DNA of 64,000 bases, from contig CAUYVT010000079.1 in assembly GCA_963576565.1 (NCBI GenBank), forward strand, positions 1 to 64,000, read 5' to 3'. Positions 23,826 through 34,639 of the stretch are shown one piece after another; the stretch's first letter is position 1, and every line of letters begins with the position of its first letter. The DNA is from Aspidapion aeneum (lineage: Eukaryota; Arthropoda; Insecta; Coleoptera; Brentidae). The notes under the pieces are model-generated. The model was not told the origin of the DNA and ran no database searches. It saw nothing but the letters and a program-made list of their open reading frames with translations. The translations under genes were made by a program, and so were the position numbers.

Positions 23826-24981
23826 TCAGGGTGGTTTAAGGTATTTCCCTTAAAAAATAATAATTGTTAGCTTTGGTATCATGGAAACGATTAAGCCACG
23901 ACACTTTAACACGTGACCACCAGGCCGCACCTAGGGGGGGGATCAATCTTCCCCCAAATAAGAGTGTATAAAGTGGGTTTAAAAGGATTTCGCAGCAACA
24001 CAACTAGGACAAAAAAATTACACAATACGGTAATTTTTATTCAAATATTTTAATCCCCTTGTTTTCTGGGTACTTCCCTCCGTGGACAGTCTTAATTTTT
24101 TTTCAAAACATAGTTTTATTTTCTAATTGTTTAATGTTAACATCTAAACAACAATTCTTCGTAATTATTTTTTTTGTAGTCAAGAAACAACAATTATTTT
24201 CATTTCAAAAACGCCCTTCCGTTCAGCCCCACCGTTTATAAAAATAGCGCTACAAGCAACAATAAAAATAGGTTATTTAAAAAAATATAAAAAATTGTTG
24301 GCGCCGCAAGGGAAAGTTTTAGAGAAGTCCGTTTTTAATGTTGATTTTTGGGGAAAATTCATGTTTTACTGGTTAATATTCAGTGTTTCTGCGTACGCCA
24401 CTGATTTTAATAAAGTTTTTTCACATACATGGAGGAAAAAAATTCAACATGTTTAGGTATATTGCATACTAGCTAAATTTAAAATTGTAAATAAAATATC
24501 GAACGTTGGCCAATGAGTTTAAAAAGTAACACAAATTTTTCAATTTCTATCTTTTAAAAAAGAGCTCCCTTGCCAGTCCTGGGTAGGCCCTTGGTATCTA
24601 TCCTGACTTCTGGACGCATAATAAATGTTTTTTGAGGGAGCTTGTTCTCGTTTGCCGTCGTAGTTGGAATGAAGATAGCAAGTTATTGGCGGATCCGTGA
24701 TGTCCGTGGGAGGGACGAAGGCGGTTTGGTTTCAGGGGTCAAGGAGGCAGCAAAAACCATTTTTGTACGTTTTTAATAAGTTTGAGCTCTCAAGTTCAGT
24801 GCAACAATACACAGATAAAATGCGCTAAAATTTGTCTGTTTGATACCGTGCCACAAAGGAGCTACTAGGGCCGCCATATTAGAATCAAAAGTTGGAATTT
24901 AAAAAAAAATTAAAAAGTCACTTTTCTGTGTGTGTTTTCGGGTTAATGCATATGGTATTTTTTTATCAGAACTAAAAAGTA
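23826..24981. other. Unclassified repeat-rich spacer
   Basis: No gene was recognised. The sequence includes a GC-rich block (23910-23950) and a GCGGATCCGTGATG block near 24690 that resembles other dispersed insect repeats. Confidence 0.45.
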
Positions 24982-25539
24982 CAGTGAAACCTCTCCTTGC
25001 GGACACCTCTATTAAGCGGACACTTCCTTTAGGCGGACAAATTTTTTGGAACCAAGCTATTCCTTATTTCTTTGCATGTAAAATTCACTCCTATAACCGG
25101 ACGCGGACATGTTTTTTGGTTAAAAATTTTTGAAACCTCCCTTATCCGGACGCGAATCTTTAACAGCGGGACAGACCGCTGCACGACATGGGCAACAACG
25201 TATTCTGCAGCCGGGGAACAAATACTTCTGTCGTATTTACAACATATTTTATTTGGCAGAACTGCTGGTTTTTATTTTTATTGTTCAGTTGAGTAGAAAT
25301 AGATGTCTTTGAAATGGCGCCTAGTAAAAAATTTCTTAGTTTACGTGAAAAAATGGAAGTTGTTAACGTTTCGGAGCTCGAAAGATCGCTGAAAAATTTA
25401 ATATCGGAAAAACTCAAGCAGTGGAAATTGTTAATACATATATATAAAAATTTCGCAGTTCTCTCTCATAAGCGGACACCTCCAATAGGCGGACAAAATT
25501 CACGAAACCGTGAGTGTCCGCCTATAGGAGGTTTCACAG
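24982..25539 (+). mobile_element. Tigger/pogo-like deletion derivative
   Basis: Termini are CAGTGAAACCTC and (inverted) CTGTGAAACCTC with TA outside both ends (24980-24981, 25540-25541). Subterminal GCGGACACCTC repeats are typical of Tigger/jerky-type elements. At 558 bp it is far shorter than an autonomous copy. It still carries a scrap of the transposase start, MAPSKKFLSLREKMEVV at 25314 onward, matching the N-terminal CENP-B/psq helix-turn-helix of this family. The frame then decays into the right TIR (RTPPIGGQN is TIR read through), so it is non-autonomous. Confidence 0.8.
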
Positions 25540-25541
25540 TA

Positions 25542-26331
25542 TAAGTTTTATGTCTGAAACGAGGGTGGGCGGTTTGAAAACATGCAGCAGAGTTAGTGAA
25601 AATTTAATCACGAATAAGTCACAGCATTATTAATTATTATTTTTATTTGTTCTGAAATGAGAAGAATTAGGTTTATGGAAAAATACACATACAAAAAATA
25701 TTTGCAAACTAACTGAACTTGTAGATCTTGATTTTGACTCAGCCTTACCTAGGGGGGATCAAGGGTATATATCCCTCCGACATTTTTAGGACTAATAAAT
25801 AATAAAATATTAATGGCAGAATTGACTCTGAAGATTTTTGCTTATAACAGCTGAAAACATGCTTAAACTACAGTTTGGTTAAGCATTCTATTTCCTAAAA
25901 AAAACTAAAATCTTAAGCGTATTTTATAGACTATTTTTGTTCAATTTCTAAAAAAGCTCGTACTTCTTAATAACGCCAAATAACTTTATTAATAAATAAA
26001 CAGTTGTGTTTTAAAGAATATTAATTGACTTGACTGCGAAATTAATCCAGGATTAGAGCAGTTGTTGAAAAATAGTTAGTCAAGGATAGTTTTTGCCTGA
26101 CAAATATAAATTTGACTAAAAAATTATGCTGCGTTGACTTATTTTTTAGCCATCCATAGGATCCGGCTAGGATCGTCAAAAAAACTTTTTTTTATTTTTC
26201 ATCAAAATAATGTAACCTAATCACCAAAATTTTTAATAGCGACGCGTCGCGTCGATTGTCTGGGGCACGATAACACAAAAATTAAGAAATATATTTTAGT
26301 CACCTAACTGTCAACGTTCCCATTTTTACAA
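25542..26331. other. AT-rich spacer, no gene seen
   Basis: It lies between the Tigger derivative and the duplication at 26332. No coding or repeat signal was recognised. Confidence 0.45.
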
Positions 26332-26726
26332 CACTTAATAGTATAGTTAATAACAAACAGTTTCAGAGGAATTCATAGTTTTTTTAAAAATAAAATTAAA
26401 TATTTTTAGTAATTAGGCAATGTTTGCAACAAAGTATAAAAGGCAATTTCAAAGGGGTAAAGTCAACCACGGACACGGGTGTTTCGCAGAAAGAAATTTT
26501 TCACTTAATGGTATAGTTAATAACAAATAATTTCAGAGGAATTCATATTTTAAAAAAAATTAAACCAAATATTTTTAGTAATTAGGCAATATGTTTGCAA
26601 AAAAGTATAAAAGGCAATTTCAAAGGGGTAAAGTCAACCACGGACACCGGTGTTTCGGAAAAAGGAATTTCCATCGTCAGCGTGGCTTGCCTGACTACAG
26701 TAATCAAACTGACTACAAGATACAAG
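26332..26726 (+). repeat. About 172-bp tandem duplication with a basic mini-ORF
   Basis: Two units start CACTTAAT(A/G)GTATAGTT and both contain ATGTTTGCAA followed by a frame coding KYKRQFQRGKVNHGH. The second unit runs on with Arg/Gln-rich codons to a possible donor, ACAAG|GTAATT, at about 26726. No domain is recognised; it could be an exon-like fragment captured by a repeat, or chance. Confidence 0.4.
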
Positions 26727-27224
26727 GTAATTTACCTATTTAGGAAAATGCAGATCATTAAAATATATATGTTTTTTAGGTTAGACTAGAAACACAAGCC
26801 TGACTCCATCCGAGTACAATGTTACAAAAATTATATATTAAAAATAGCGTAACCAAAATCATAACATTTTTGGCTCCGACGCAGTTCACATTTCACTTTT
26901 TTCCACTCTTAAAACTTTCGTTTGTGAGATATTACAGCCTAAATCAGATGGCACACGTGGCATAAGCTCTGTTTTACGATTTTTACTGTGGCAATATCAA
27001 AAAATCATCTGTAGCGGTGTAAGAAAATTCGCTTAAGTCCATGGACTTTGCGAAATAACTGACATTTTTACAAAAAATCATCCTGACGCCAATGGTGATA
27101 TTTTAACAAAAATTAAAAAAACCGTCTCCGCATAAATGTTCAAACTTCAATAAAACGTGCTTTGCATTTACCTAGACTTGATATCAGTTCACCTACAGAA
27201 GGTGAAACTCAGGTTTGATCATAA
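26727..27224. other. Spacer, no gene seen
   Basis: Non-coding as far as can be seen, in the loop of inverted repeat B. Confidence 0.4.
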
Positions 27225-28613
27225 ATAAATTTAGAAAAAAAACTTTTTGAATACAAGCTTTTATAAAATGGACTTTTGAGTGTTCTGATATCATAATAAT
27301 AAAAGCGATGGGCGTATTAAAGGAAATTTACCCGTTTTTGTTTTAGCCTTGTTAACTCGAAGTTTAGTGAAAATCCAAATTCATTATATTATAGCAGAAA
27401 AATGTAAGGGTAGACAATTTAACCCAACCCAACCCAACCCTACTCAAGATACCCTTACATTTTTCTGATATGGATGGACATTATTACGCCTGCTTCATAT
27501 TTGGCAGATAATCCGCGACCGGCAGTGTGTCGATTTATTTTGTCACATTGAAAAAGAAGAGTCGGCCCATCATCGGTTGTGGACGATCAACCAAATGCGC
27601 ATGGAAATGCATTTACTTCATATTAAATACGCCCATCGCTTTTATTATTATGATATCAGAACACTCAAAAAATTATTTTATGCTTTTTAGTCCATTTTAT
27701 AAAAGTTTTTTTTCTAAATTTATTTTTTAATTTTTAGATTTGTCTAAGTCTATGCATTTAATGTAGCGCATCGATATTTCAGGGAGTCTTTCCTTTCAAT
27801 TTTGAAATACCTAAGTCTTCGATGAGAAGGCCGTCCAATAGAAAAACACTGTGTTATCGTTCCCTAAAATTGTTCGTTATTATTTTGATCATTATACGCA
27901 AGGATTAATTAATTTTGGTCGAGATCGAACAAATTAAAGCCTTACCTCTTCTACGCCCCCCCCCTTTTTAGTGGGAGAGCATGTGAATTTTAAAATCAAT
28001 CAGATACCCACGTGGAAGTCAGTTGAAAGTAATCAGAAAAACTCGTTATTATTAAATCGTCCATTTTGAATCCGCCATATTGAATTTTTGTAATCTGATT
28101 AAAAATTCGTAATTCTCATCCTCAAAAACCCCCAGATTCCAATTTTGGTGGAAATCCAACAAACTAAAATTTTACCCCCTCTCCGCCCTCTACGTTGGGA
28201 GGGAGTTAGGTAGTCAGTGATACCATATTATTGGATTGACATCGGAACTATACCAAGTATGCCAAATTTGAAGTCAATCGGATACGTGGAAGTCAGTTGA
28301 AAGTAATCAGAAAAACTTGACACTAAATCGTCCATTTTGAATCCGCCATATTGAATTTTTGTAATCTGATCAAAAATTCGTAATCCTTATCCTCAAAAAC
28401 CCCCAGATACCAATTTTGGTGGAAATCCAACAAACTAAAATTTTACCCCCTCTCCGCCCTCCAGGTTAGGGGTGAGGTAGGTACCCGATGAAACCATATT
28501 ATTGTATTGTCATCGGAAGTAAGACGCTATGCAAAATTTGAAGTCAATCGGATGTTTGGAAGTTCTTCAAAAATGAGTTGCAAGATTTGATTACATACAT
28601 ACATACATACAGG

Positions 28614-28822
28614 AATTAAGTAATCGAACAACCACTTCGAGTTTATGCTTTATAATAAATGTATATTTTATTGATGTGAGTACAATAATAGACTTAAGAA
28701 TACTAAAGGTAAAAACGTTTACAACAAATGAAATGAAATGCAACTCCTCATCTCCGGTAGGTTTAGAGGTAGTCGGGTTTCTCTAGATGATTCTAGGTAA
28801 GGTCGACGTCGGTGGTATAACT
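28614..28822 (-). repeat. 3' LTR of the deleted errantivirus-like element
   Basis: 209 bp, only a few mismatches from 29457-29665, preceded on the minus strand by the polypurine tract. Confidence 0.85.
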
Positions 28823-28843
28823 CCTCCACCCCAAAATTAGACT

Positions 28844-29107
28844 TTACAGGGGCAGGTGGATGCTGGCCGGATCAATTTTCTGCTCACATTGTTTTAATTG
28901 TGAAGGAATGACGTTAATGCTGTCTTGTGGAGTTTGCATTTGAATTACAACTGGATTTGTGTTTTTTGATTGTTTGCATTTCCGTACTCGCTTAAAGATT
29001 AAGTATAAACATATAAGTGTAAGTATTACATATACAAGTAATGTCCATATACCGGGTATATGATAAATGCTTGATGTTTCGAACTGCGGATATTCGCGCG
29101 CCTGCAA
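28844..29107 (-). pseudogene. Envelope C-terminal remnant
   Basis: An 87-codon minus-strand frame with one strong membrane segment (IWTLLVYVILTLICLYLIF) followed by a basic stop-transfer run (KRVRKCKQ) and a short polar tail that ends just before the polypurine tract. Position next to the 3' LTR and this layout match the transmembrane and cytoplasmic end of an errantivirus Env. Ectodomain, fusion and surface regions are absent, so it is a fragment. Assignment rests on position and topology, not on a conserved motif. Confidence 0.6.
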
Positions 29108-29456
29108 TGTTTGAGAAGAATTACTGAATGAAGCACTTTAAGTTTTGAGCCACTCAATTATATCTACTTGATCGTCGGAATCAGACATAACTTGCAACTT
29201 ACATAAGCAGGTAAACAGCGAAGGTGGTCATTCCTCTATAAGAACAAGGTTCTGCTAGGCGATTTTGTCCTCACAAAAGTCTTTATTCTTGCGAAACTAG
29301 ACGATGCTGTTCTAGTTCCCGATGATTGTGCTTCACAGGTCTTCGATAGACTGGGATTTTCAATTTTGTCAAATCCACACTGCCAATCGCCAATCACCAA
29401 AAGTTATTGAAGCCGATCGCGATGCGTTTGAAACTTCGAACTCCGTTGACTGCGCC

Positions 29457-29665
29457 AATTAAGTAATCGAACAACCACTTCGAGTTTATGCTTTTTAATA
29501 AATGTATATTTTATTGATGCGAGTATAATAATAGACTTAAGAATACTAAAGGTAAAAACGTTTACAACAAATGAAATGAAATGCAACTCCTCATCTCCGG
29601 TAGGTTTAGAGGTAGTCGAATTTCTCTAGATGATTCCAGGTAAGGTCGACGTCGGTCGTATAACT
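29457..29665 (-). repeat. 5' LTR of the deleted errantivirus-like element
   Basis: Paired with 28614-28822. On the minus strand it is followed directly by the tRNA-Ser-like primer-binding site. Confidence 0.85.
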
Positions 29666-29692
29666 CAGGTGAAGTTAAATAAAAGCTTGTAA

Positions 29693-30485
29693 AAAAGAGA
29701 ATTTATGAAAAATAATTTTTGCACGCCTATGATTGTGCTCAGTGGTCATCAAGGGTACAATGGCGTACAAGATTCGAAAAGGCCAATATTTGGACAATGA
29801 TCTCTATATATATATAACATTTGGGTTGCCTTATAGCAAATTTGGTGGTTATGGGTCAAAACGGGTAGAAACGTCAAACTAAAAATCAGAAAAAGTACAA
29901 TTTTATGGAAAAAAATCATATCTCGGAAACTAAAGAAAAATTTAAAAAACTGAGAAATAACTTTTTTTAGGATTTAGCTGACTGTCATTTTGTGTTATTA
30001 AACTATTTTTGAAAAAAATTGTACGGGAAATGGGAGCCGTACAAACTTTCGCACTTTTGGAAACCAAACATTAAAACAGGATAAATTGGGGGGAAATTAA
30101 CCGTTTCGTTTAGGAATAAATTTACTTTAAATATGTCCAAAAAAACGGAGTGGTTCAATTCAATTTTTGAGCAGTTTATTTGACAAAAAAATTGGTTACT
30201 ATCAATCTTAAACTTCAGAGTGTCGTACTGGCAACGCCAATTATAATTATTCAAATCACTCCATATTAAATATTTCAAAATTAACTGCCCGTGTAGCTTC
30301 CTTTTTGTTATGTAAAAATAGTTTTTTTATTTGGATTTTCGATCTTAAGGGTGAGCATTGATACCATGGGAAGGTGTTACTTTGCTACGGTTTTTGCATA
30401 TTTTTAGTGGTGATTGGATTTGCCGGTAAAACATTTTTCCTTAATCGGTTGACTTCAACACCTCTTTTCCTTTAAATATATTGTA
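29693..30485. other. Spacer, no gene seen
   Basis: AT-rich. The minus frame at 30003-30278 has no recognisable domain. Confidence 0.45.
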
Positions 30486-30489
30486 AACG

Positions 30490-31350
30490 AACATAATCAT
30501 AACTTTACATTTATAGGGGAGGAGAGTAAATGAAAATTTTGGGGTTTTAAAATGCTTTACCACGGTTTCATCATAATTTCTATCAGCCTTCCAAAGCCCA
30601 TCTCTGTAGCGTTTCTGGAAGTGGGCAATGTTACCTTTATATATATTTACATTTATAGAAGAGGGAAGTATATTAAAATGTTGGTGTTTTTAAATTTTTT
30701 TCTTGCGTTTTAACATAGTGTCCTTCAGTCTTAAAAAGCTCAGCTCTCTAGCGTTTCTGGAAGTGGGCAATGTTACATTTACATAACTTTACATTTATAG
30801 GGGAGGGAAGTAAATTAGAATTTTGAGGTGTTTTAATTTCTTTCTATAGCTTTATCATAGTTACTATCAGCCTTCCAAAGCTCAGCTCTCTAGCGTTTCT
30901 GGAAGTGGGCAATGTTACTTTTACTTAAATTTACATTTATAGGGGAGGGAAGTAAATTAGAATTTTGGGATGTTTTAATTTTTTGCTATAGCTTTATCAT
31001 AGTTCCTATCAGTCTGCCAAAGCTCAACTTTCTGGCATTTCTGGAAGTGGGCAATGTTAATTTTACATAACTTTACATGTATAGGGGAGGGGAGTAAATT
31101 AGAATTTTAGAGTTTTTGATTCTTTCCGCAGTTTGGTCATAATTTCTCAGTCTGCCAAATTTCAGCTTTGTAGCATGTCTGGAAGTACAGTAGAATTTTG
31201 ATTATCTATACATGAGTGAGTGAGTGAGTGAGTGGCAATTTCGACGTTTTTTGAAATTTCGTAACTACTTGACTACTTTATGAAGTTCATAAAACTTTCA
31301 CATTCCGAAGTAGAGTTTTAGATCGGTCAAATATCGGCTGAAATTATTTA
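30490..31350 (-). repeat. 142-bp satellite, inverted array 1
   Basis: Units marked by TCTGGAAGTGGGCAATGTTA recur about every 144 bp, ending in a GAGTGAGTGAGTGAGTGAG tract (31213-31233) and the CATTCCGAAGTAGAGTT flank. Reverse-complement family of 1-1060. Confidence 0.85.
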
Positions 31351-31359
31351 TTATTTAAT

Positions 31360-31730
31360 TATTTATTTAGTTCAAAAAGAATAATAGTACAAAAAAAATA
31401 TAATAGCAATAGAATACCTAAAAATTTCTAGTAATAAAATGAATTACTAAAAAAAAGAAGAAGAAATGGAGGCCGCATGTATCAGTTTGATATGTGTGTG
31501 CCTCCTTAGAATGCCAGTAAAACTTAAAACAAAAATAAATTTAAAATTATACACTTATTTAGCTACGATAAAGTAACTTCAATATATCATTATAAAGTAT
31601 TATGTATTTATAACCATGATATTTTTTCACAATGTACTACAAAGTTTTCTCTTATGAATGAGTTGATCTCAAATTTTTGCGAATGTGTTTTTGTTTATAG
31701 AGTTTTGGTGTCCAATATAATTTATCATAA
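31360..31730. other. AT-rich sequence, possible LINE tail
   Basis: TTATTTAATTATTTATTTAG followed by sequence reminiscent of an inverted retroposon 3' end. No coding region was recognised. Confidence 0.3.
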
Positions 31731-31734
31731 CAAA

Positions 31735-31960
31735 AACATTTCTAGTCTAGTCTAGTTTGGAAATGTTTTTTTAAACTTTGCTATTACAGCCAAACTTCTT
31801 TATGTTCAATTTAGCACTGTGCCTAAGAGTCATTTACAGCCAAGTTTAGAAAAATATTTCCAAACTAGTAAGAACCTTTCATTTTGAAATTTGTATTGGA
31901 GAACTTGGCTTTACTTTTATCTCAATTCTTTTTATGGAATGCCATTTTCAATGTTTTTGT
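31735..31960. mobile_element. Foldback MITE copy
   Basis: Matches the right two thirds of 1194-1507, including TAAGAACCTTTCATTTTGAA and TTTATCTCAATTCTTTTTA. Confidence 0.65.
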
Positions 31961-32049
31961 TATGATTTCACTTCTTTTTTAAAGGAATTGGATAATACTT
32001 AATTTTTAAAGTAGTAAAATATGCGGAATATTGTTTAAAACTTTTGCAA

Positions 32050-32790
32050 TGCCTTACTTAAATTTTTGAGGTTTTTTAATTTTTTTTCCATGGTTTTATC
32101 GTAGTTCCTATCAGCCTTCCAAAGCTCAGCTCTCTAGCATTTCTGAAAGTGCATAATGTTACTTTTACATAACTTTACATGTATAGGAACGGGAAATAAA
32201 TTAAAATTGTCGTGTTTTTAAATTTTGTCCTATAGTTTTATCATAGTTCCTATCAGTCTTCCAATGCTCTCTAGCGTTTCTGGAAGTGGGCAATGCTACT
32301 TTTACATAACTTTAAATGTATAGGGAAGAGGAGTAAATTAAAATTTTGGGGTTTATTGATTTTTTCCTATAGTTTTATCATAGTTCCTATCAGTCTGCCA
32401 AAGCTCAACTCTCTAGCATTTCTGGAAATGGGCGATGCTACTTTTACATAACTTTAAATGTATAGGGGAGGGGAGTAAATTAAAGTTTTGGGGTTTTTTG
32501 ATTTTTTCCAGGGGTTTGGTCACAATTTCTACCAGTCTGCCAAATTTCAGCTTTGTAGCATGTCTGGAAGTACAGTAGAATATTGATGATCTATACATGA
32601 GTGAGTGAGTGAATGAGTGAGTGGCAATTTCGAGGTTTTTTGAAATTTCGTAACAACTTTACTACTTTATGGAATTCCATGAAATTTGGAGGGGTTGTTA
32701 ACTCCATGGAGATCTACGACTGTGCAAAGTTTGAGATTCGTAGCTCATTCCGAAGTAGAGTTTTAGGTAGGTCAAATATCGGCTGAAATG
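32050..32790 (-). repeat. 142-bp satellite, inverted array 2 with flank
   Basis: Four units plus a GAGTGAGTGAATGAGTGAG tract. The segment 32550-32745 is the reverse complement of the first 180 bp of the window with few changes. It ends with the CATTCCGAAGTAGAGTT flank. Confidence 0.85.
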
Positions 32791-32889
32791 TTTCAAGAAA
32801 AGATGGTTACGGCGCGCGAACTTGGCGAGGCACTTTTGTTGCGCTGAAGTGTTGCGCGGAATTTTTGGAGAGGAACATAACGTTCTGAA

Positions 32890-33235
32890 CTGGTAACCGC
32901 CCTAGTGACTATAGTGTGTGTCACAGATTGGGGGAAAAATTTATTTTTAAGGAAAAATAATGCAGCTCTATATACAAAAAGCTCTCTAATTTTAAGCTTC
33001 TTAGTACCTTGAAATAGTTGTTCAGACGGATACATTCTTGGTTTGCAATACATCACTTTTAATACCTATATATATCTGTGCAATAAGCAAAGGATCCAAC
33101 GTAGTTTGCAACGCAGCACCCCAACAAACTATCCCATAATTAATAAGGGATTCCACCAAAGCCGAATAAACTGACTTCAGTAAATTAAATGGCAGTATAT
33201 TTCTTAATTCATAAAATTTAAAAATCGTCTTTCTG
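32890..33235 (-). pseudogene. LINE 3' fragment
   Basis: On the minus strand, 33081-33200 encodes SVYSALVESLINYGIVCWGA, the post-RT motif of Jockey/CR1-superfamily LINEs, and 32890-33056 encodes a C-terminal piece (KPRMYPSEQLFQ, KKLKIRELFVYRAALFF) in another frame. It is decayed and 5'-truncated, with no RT core. Confidence 0.7.
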
Positions 33236-33239
33236 ACTG

Positions 33240-34475
33240 GCGGCTATGTTGCGGAAATGTTTCAAGCAGAACATATTGAGAGCGGACCGATTCGAGCTCT
33301 TCTGTGCTTTCAAGAGGCAGCGTGACCTTGGCGAAGGACTACCGTGTCCTCAGATATAATCAGTGACGGATCTAGACCCCGAAAATTGGGGTTGCCCAAA
33401 AATAATATTTAATTATTACTTTTTGCAAATTTGTTAAGTACTATTAGTTAATTCATGGAAGTATATACCAGTTGGGCCAATTTTTGTTATAATGTTCGAA
33501 CAATACTACCGATTTTAGTAGGATAAGCGGCAATTAATTTAATTAATAATTATTTTAAAATCGGTGATATAGTTCCAAGGTAATTATGTTTCTTTAGTGG
33601 CCATTTTAACAAAAAATAGGGAGCCATGGACGAACCAGGGGGGGGAGCGGCCTGGCCCCTTCCCCAACGCTAAGATTTTTGTGCCACATATTACATGAGC
33701 AAAAAACTTAAATTCCATAAAATCCGACATCATGGGGTCTCGCCACCCCTCAGGCATATTTGTCGGTGCGCTACTGACTAACCTCTTTAACCCATTTGTT
33801 CCCAAGCAGTGGCCTATCTAGGCCCTTAAAGTTGGTGGAGCCCTAAAATAAAACTAAATTATGACTTTTTTACAGATAAAACTGGAGTCGGGCAAAAGTA
33901 AATTCGAGGAAAAATGATTTTTTTGTTTTATAGTTTAAAAATTTTAAGCGTTGCGAACAAAGCATCGAACACACAAAATATCAACAGTTCAAAGTGTCGA
34001 AAACACAAAAAATCGAAATTACAAAATACCGAAAAGACAAAATGTCGAAATGCAAAATAAAAGATAAAACCCAACCTAACACGATCTGGTCAGGTTAGAT
34101 TTTGTGTAATAACCTAACCAGAACATGTTAGTACTTTTTGTTTACTAACGTAACCAGGTCAGGTTTAAAACCTATTAATATTATACAAAAAAAAATTAAC
34201 CTGATCTGGTCAGGTTAGTTTTTTATAATTATAATTACCTAACCAGAACAGGTTTTTTTTTAATAACTTCGTCATTTTGTACTTTCGTCATTTTGTGTTT
34301 AAACGTTTTGTTCGTCACCCCAAAACGCACTAGAACAATATAAAAAATAATATATTTTTCCTGTCTTTTTAAGTGTTTAATATGTATTTAAAAGGAAACA
34401 GCTACCACTAACACCTTTGACACCAACATAAAAAACTCAAACTTTTATATGCTTTATCCAAACCATCTCTCTCAG
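33240..34475. other. Dispersed-repeat mosaic, no gene seen
   Basis: Includes sequence like the satellite flank (33255-33360), a G-run block at 33640-33650, a GTCGAAA-type block at 33990-34060, and AACCTGATCTGGTCAGGTTA-type stem-loops (about 34071-34100 and 34195-34218). Confidence 0.5.
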
Positions 34476-34479
34476 TCAT

Positions 34480-34633
34480 GGCGCACCCAAGGTGGGACAC
34501 TCGGGGTCCGGGCCCCCTCCAAAACCTTCGGATTTTTTGGATATTTTTTACATGTTTAATGAAAATAGCATAAGATACGGCATTATCGGGTTTTGAGCCT
34601 CCCCCAAAACGTATTCCTAGGTGCGCTATTGCT
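34480..34633. mobile_element. Small MITE with GGCGCACC ends
   Basis: It starts TGGCGCACCCAAGG and ends CCTAGGTGCGCTA, imperfect inverted termini. A related copy starts near 3566 in arm A (GGGCGCACCCAGG) and its mirror in the right arm. Confidence 0.55.
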
Positions 34634-34639
34634 TAGTTA

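Larger units (their letters stand above)
28614..29665 (-). mobile_element. Deleted errantivirus-like (Gypsy) LTR element
   Basis: The 209-bp LTRs lie at 28614-28822 and 29457-29665. On the minus strand the LTR starts AGTTATAC and ends TTACTTAATT, the AGT...ATT style of gypsy-type errantiviruses. The target duplication CAGG occurs at 28610-28613 and 29666-29669. After the 5' LTR comes TGGCGCAGTC, a primer-binding site like that of tRNA-Ser-primed errantiviruses. Before the 3' LTR is a polypurine tract (GGGGTGGAGG). Only about 630 bp of interior remain, so gag and pol are gone and the copy cannot move on its own. Confidence 0.85.
27225..29692 (-). repeat. Large inverted repeat B, right arm
   Basis: Inverse of 21255-23349: MITE (27281-27663), about two 270-275-bp satellite units (28000-28560), a TACATACATACA tract and the terminus GTTAAATAAAAGCTTGTAA. 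It is interrupted between the tract and the terminus by an LTR element (28614-29665). The left arm shows the uninterrupted sequence. Confidence 0.85.

Noticed and set aside
34070..34260. AACCTAACC/TCAGGTTAG motifs as interstitial telomeric repeats
   Set aside because: Units are not tandem TTAGG or TCAGG arrays; they form short stem-loops typical of a dispersed repeat.
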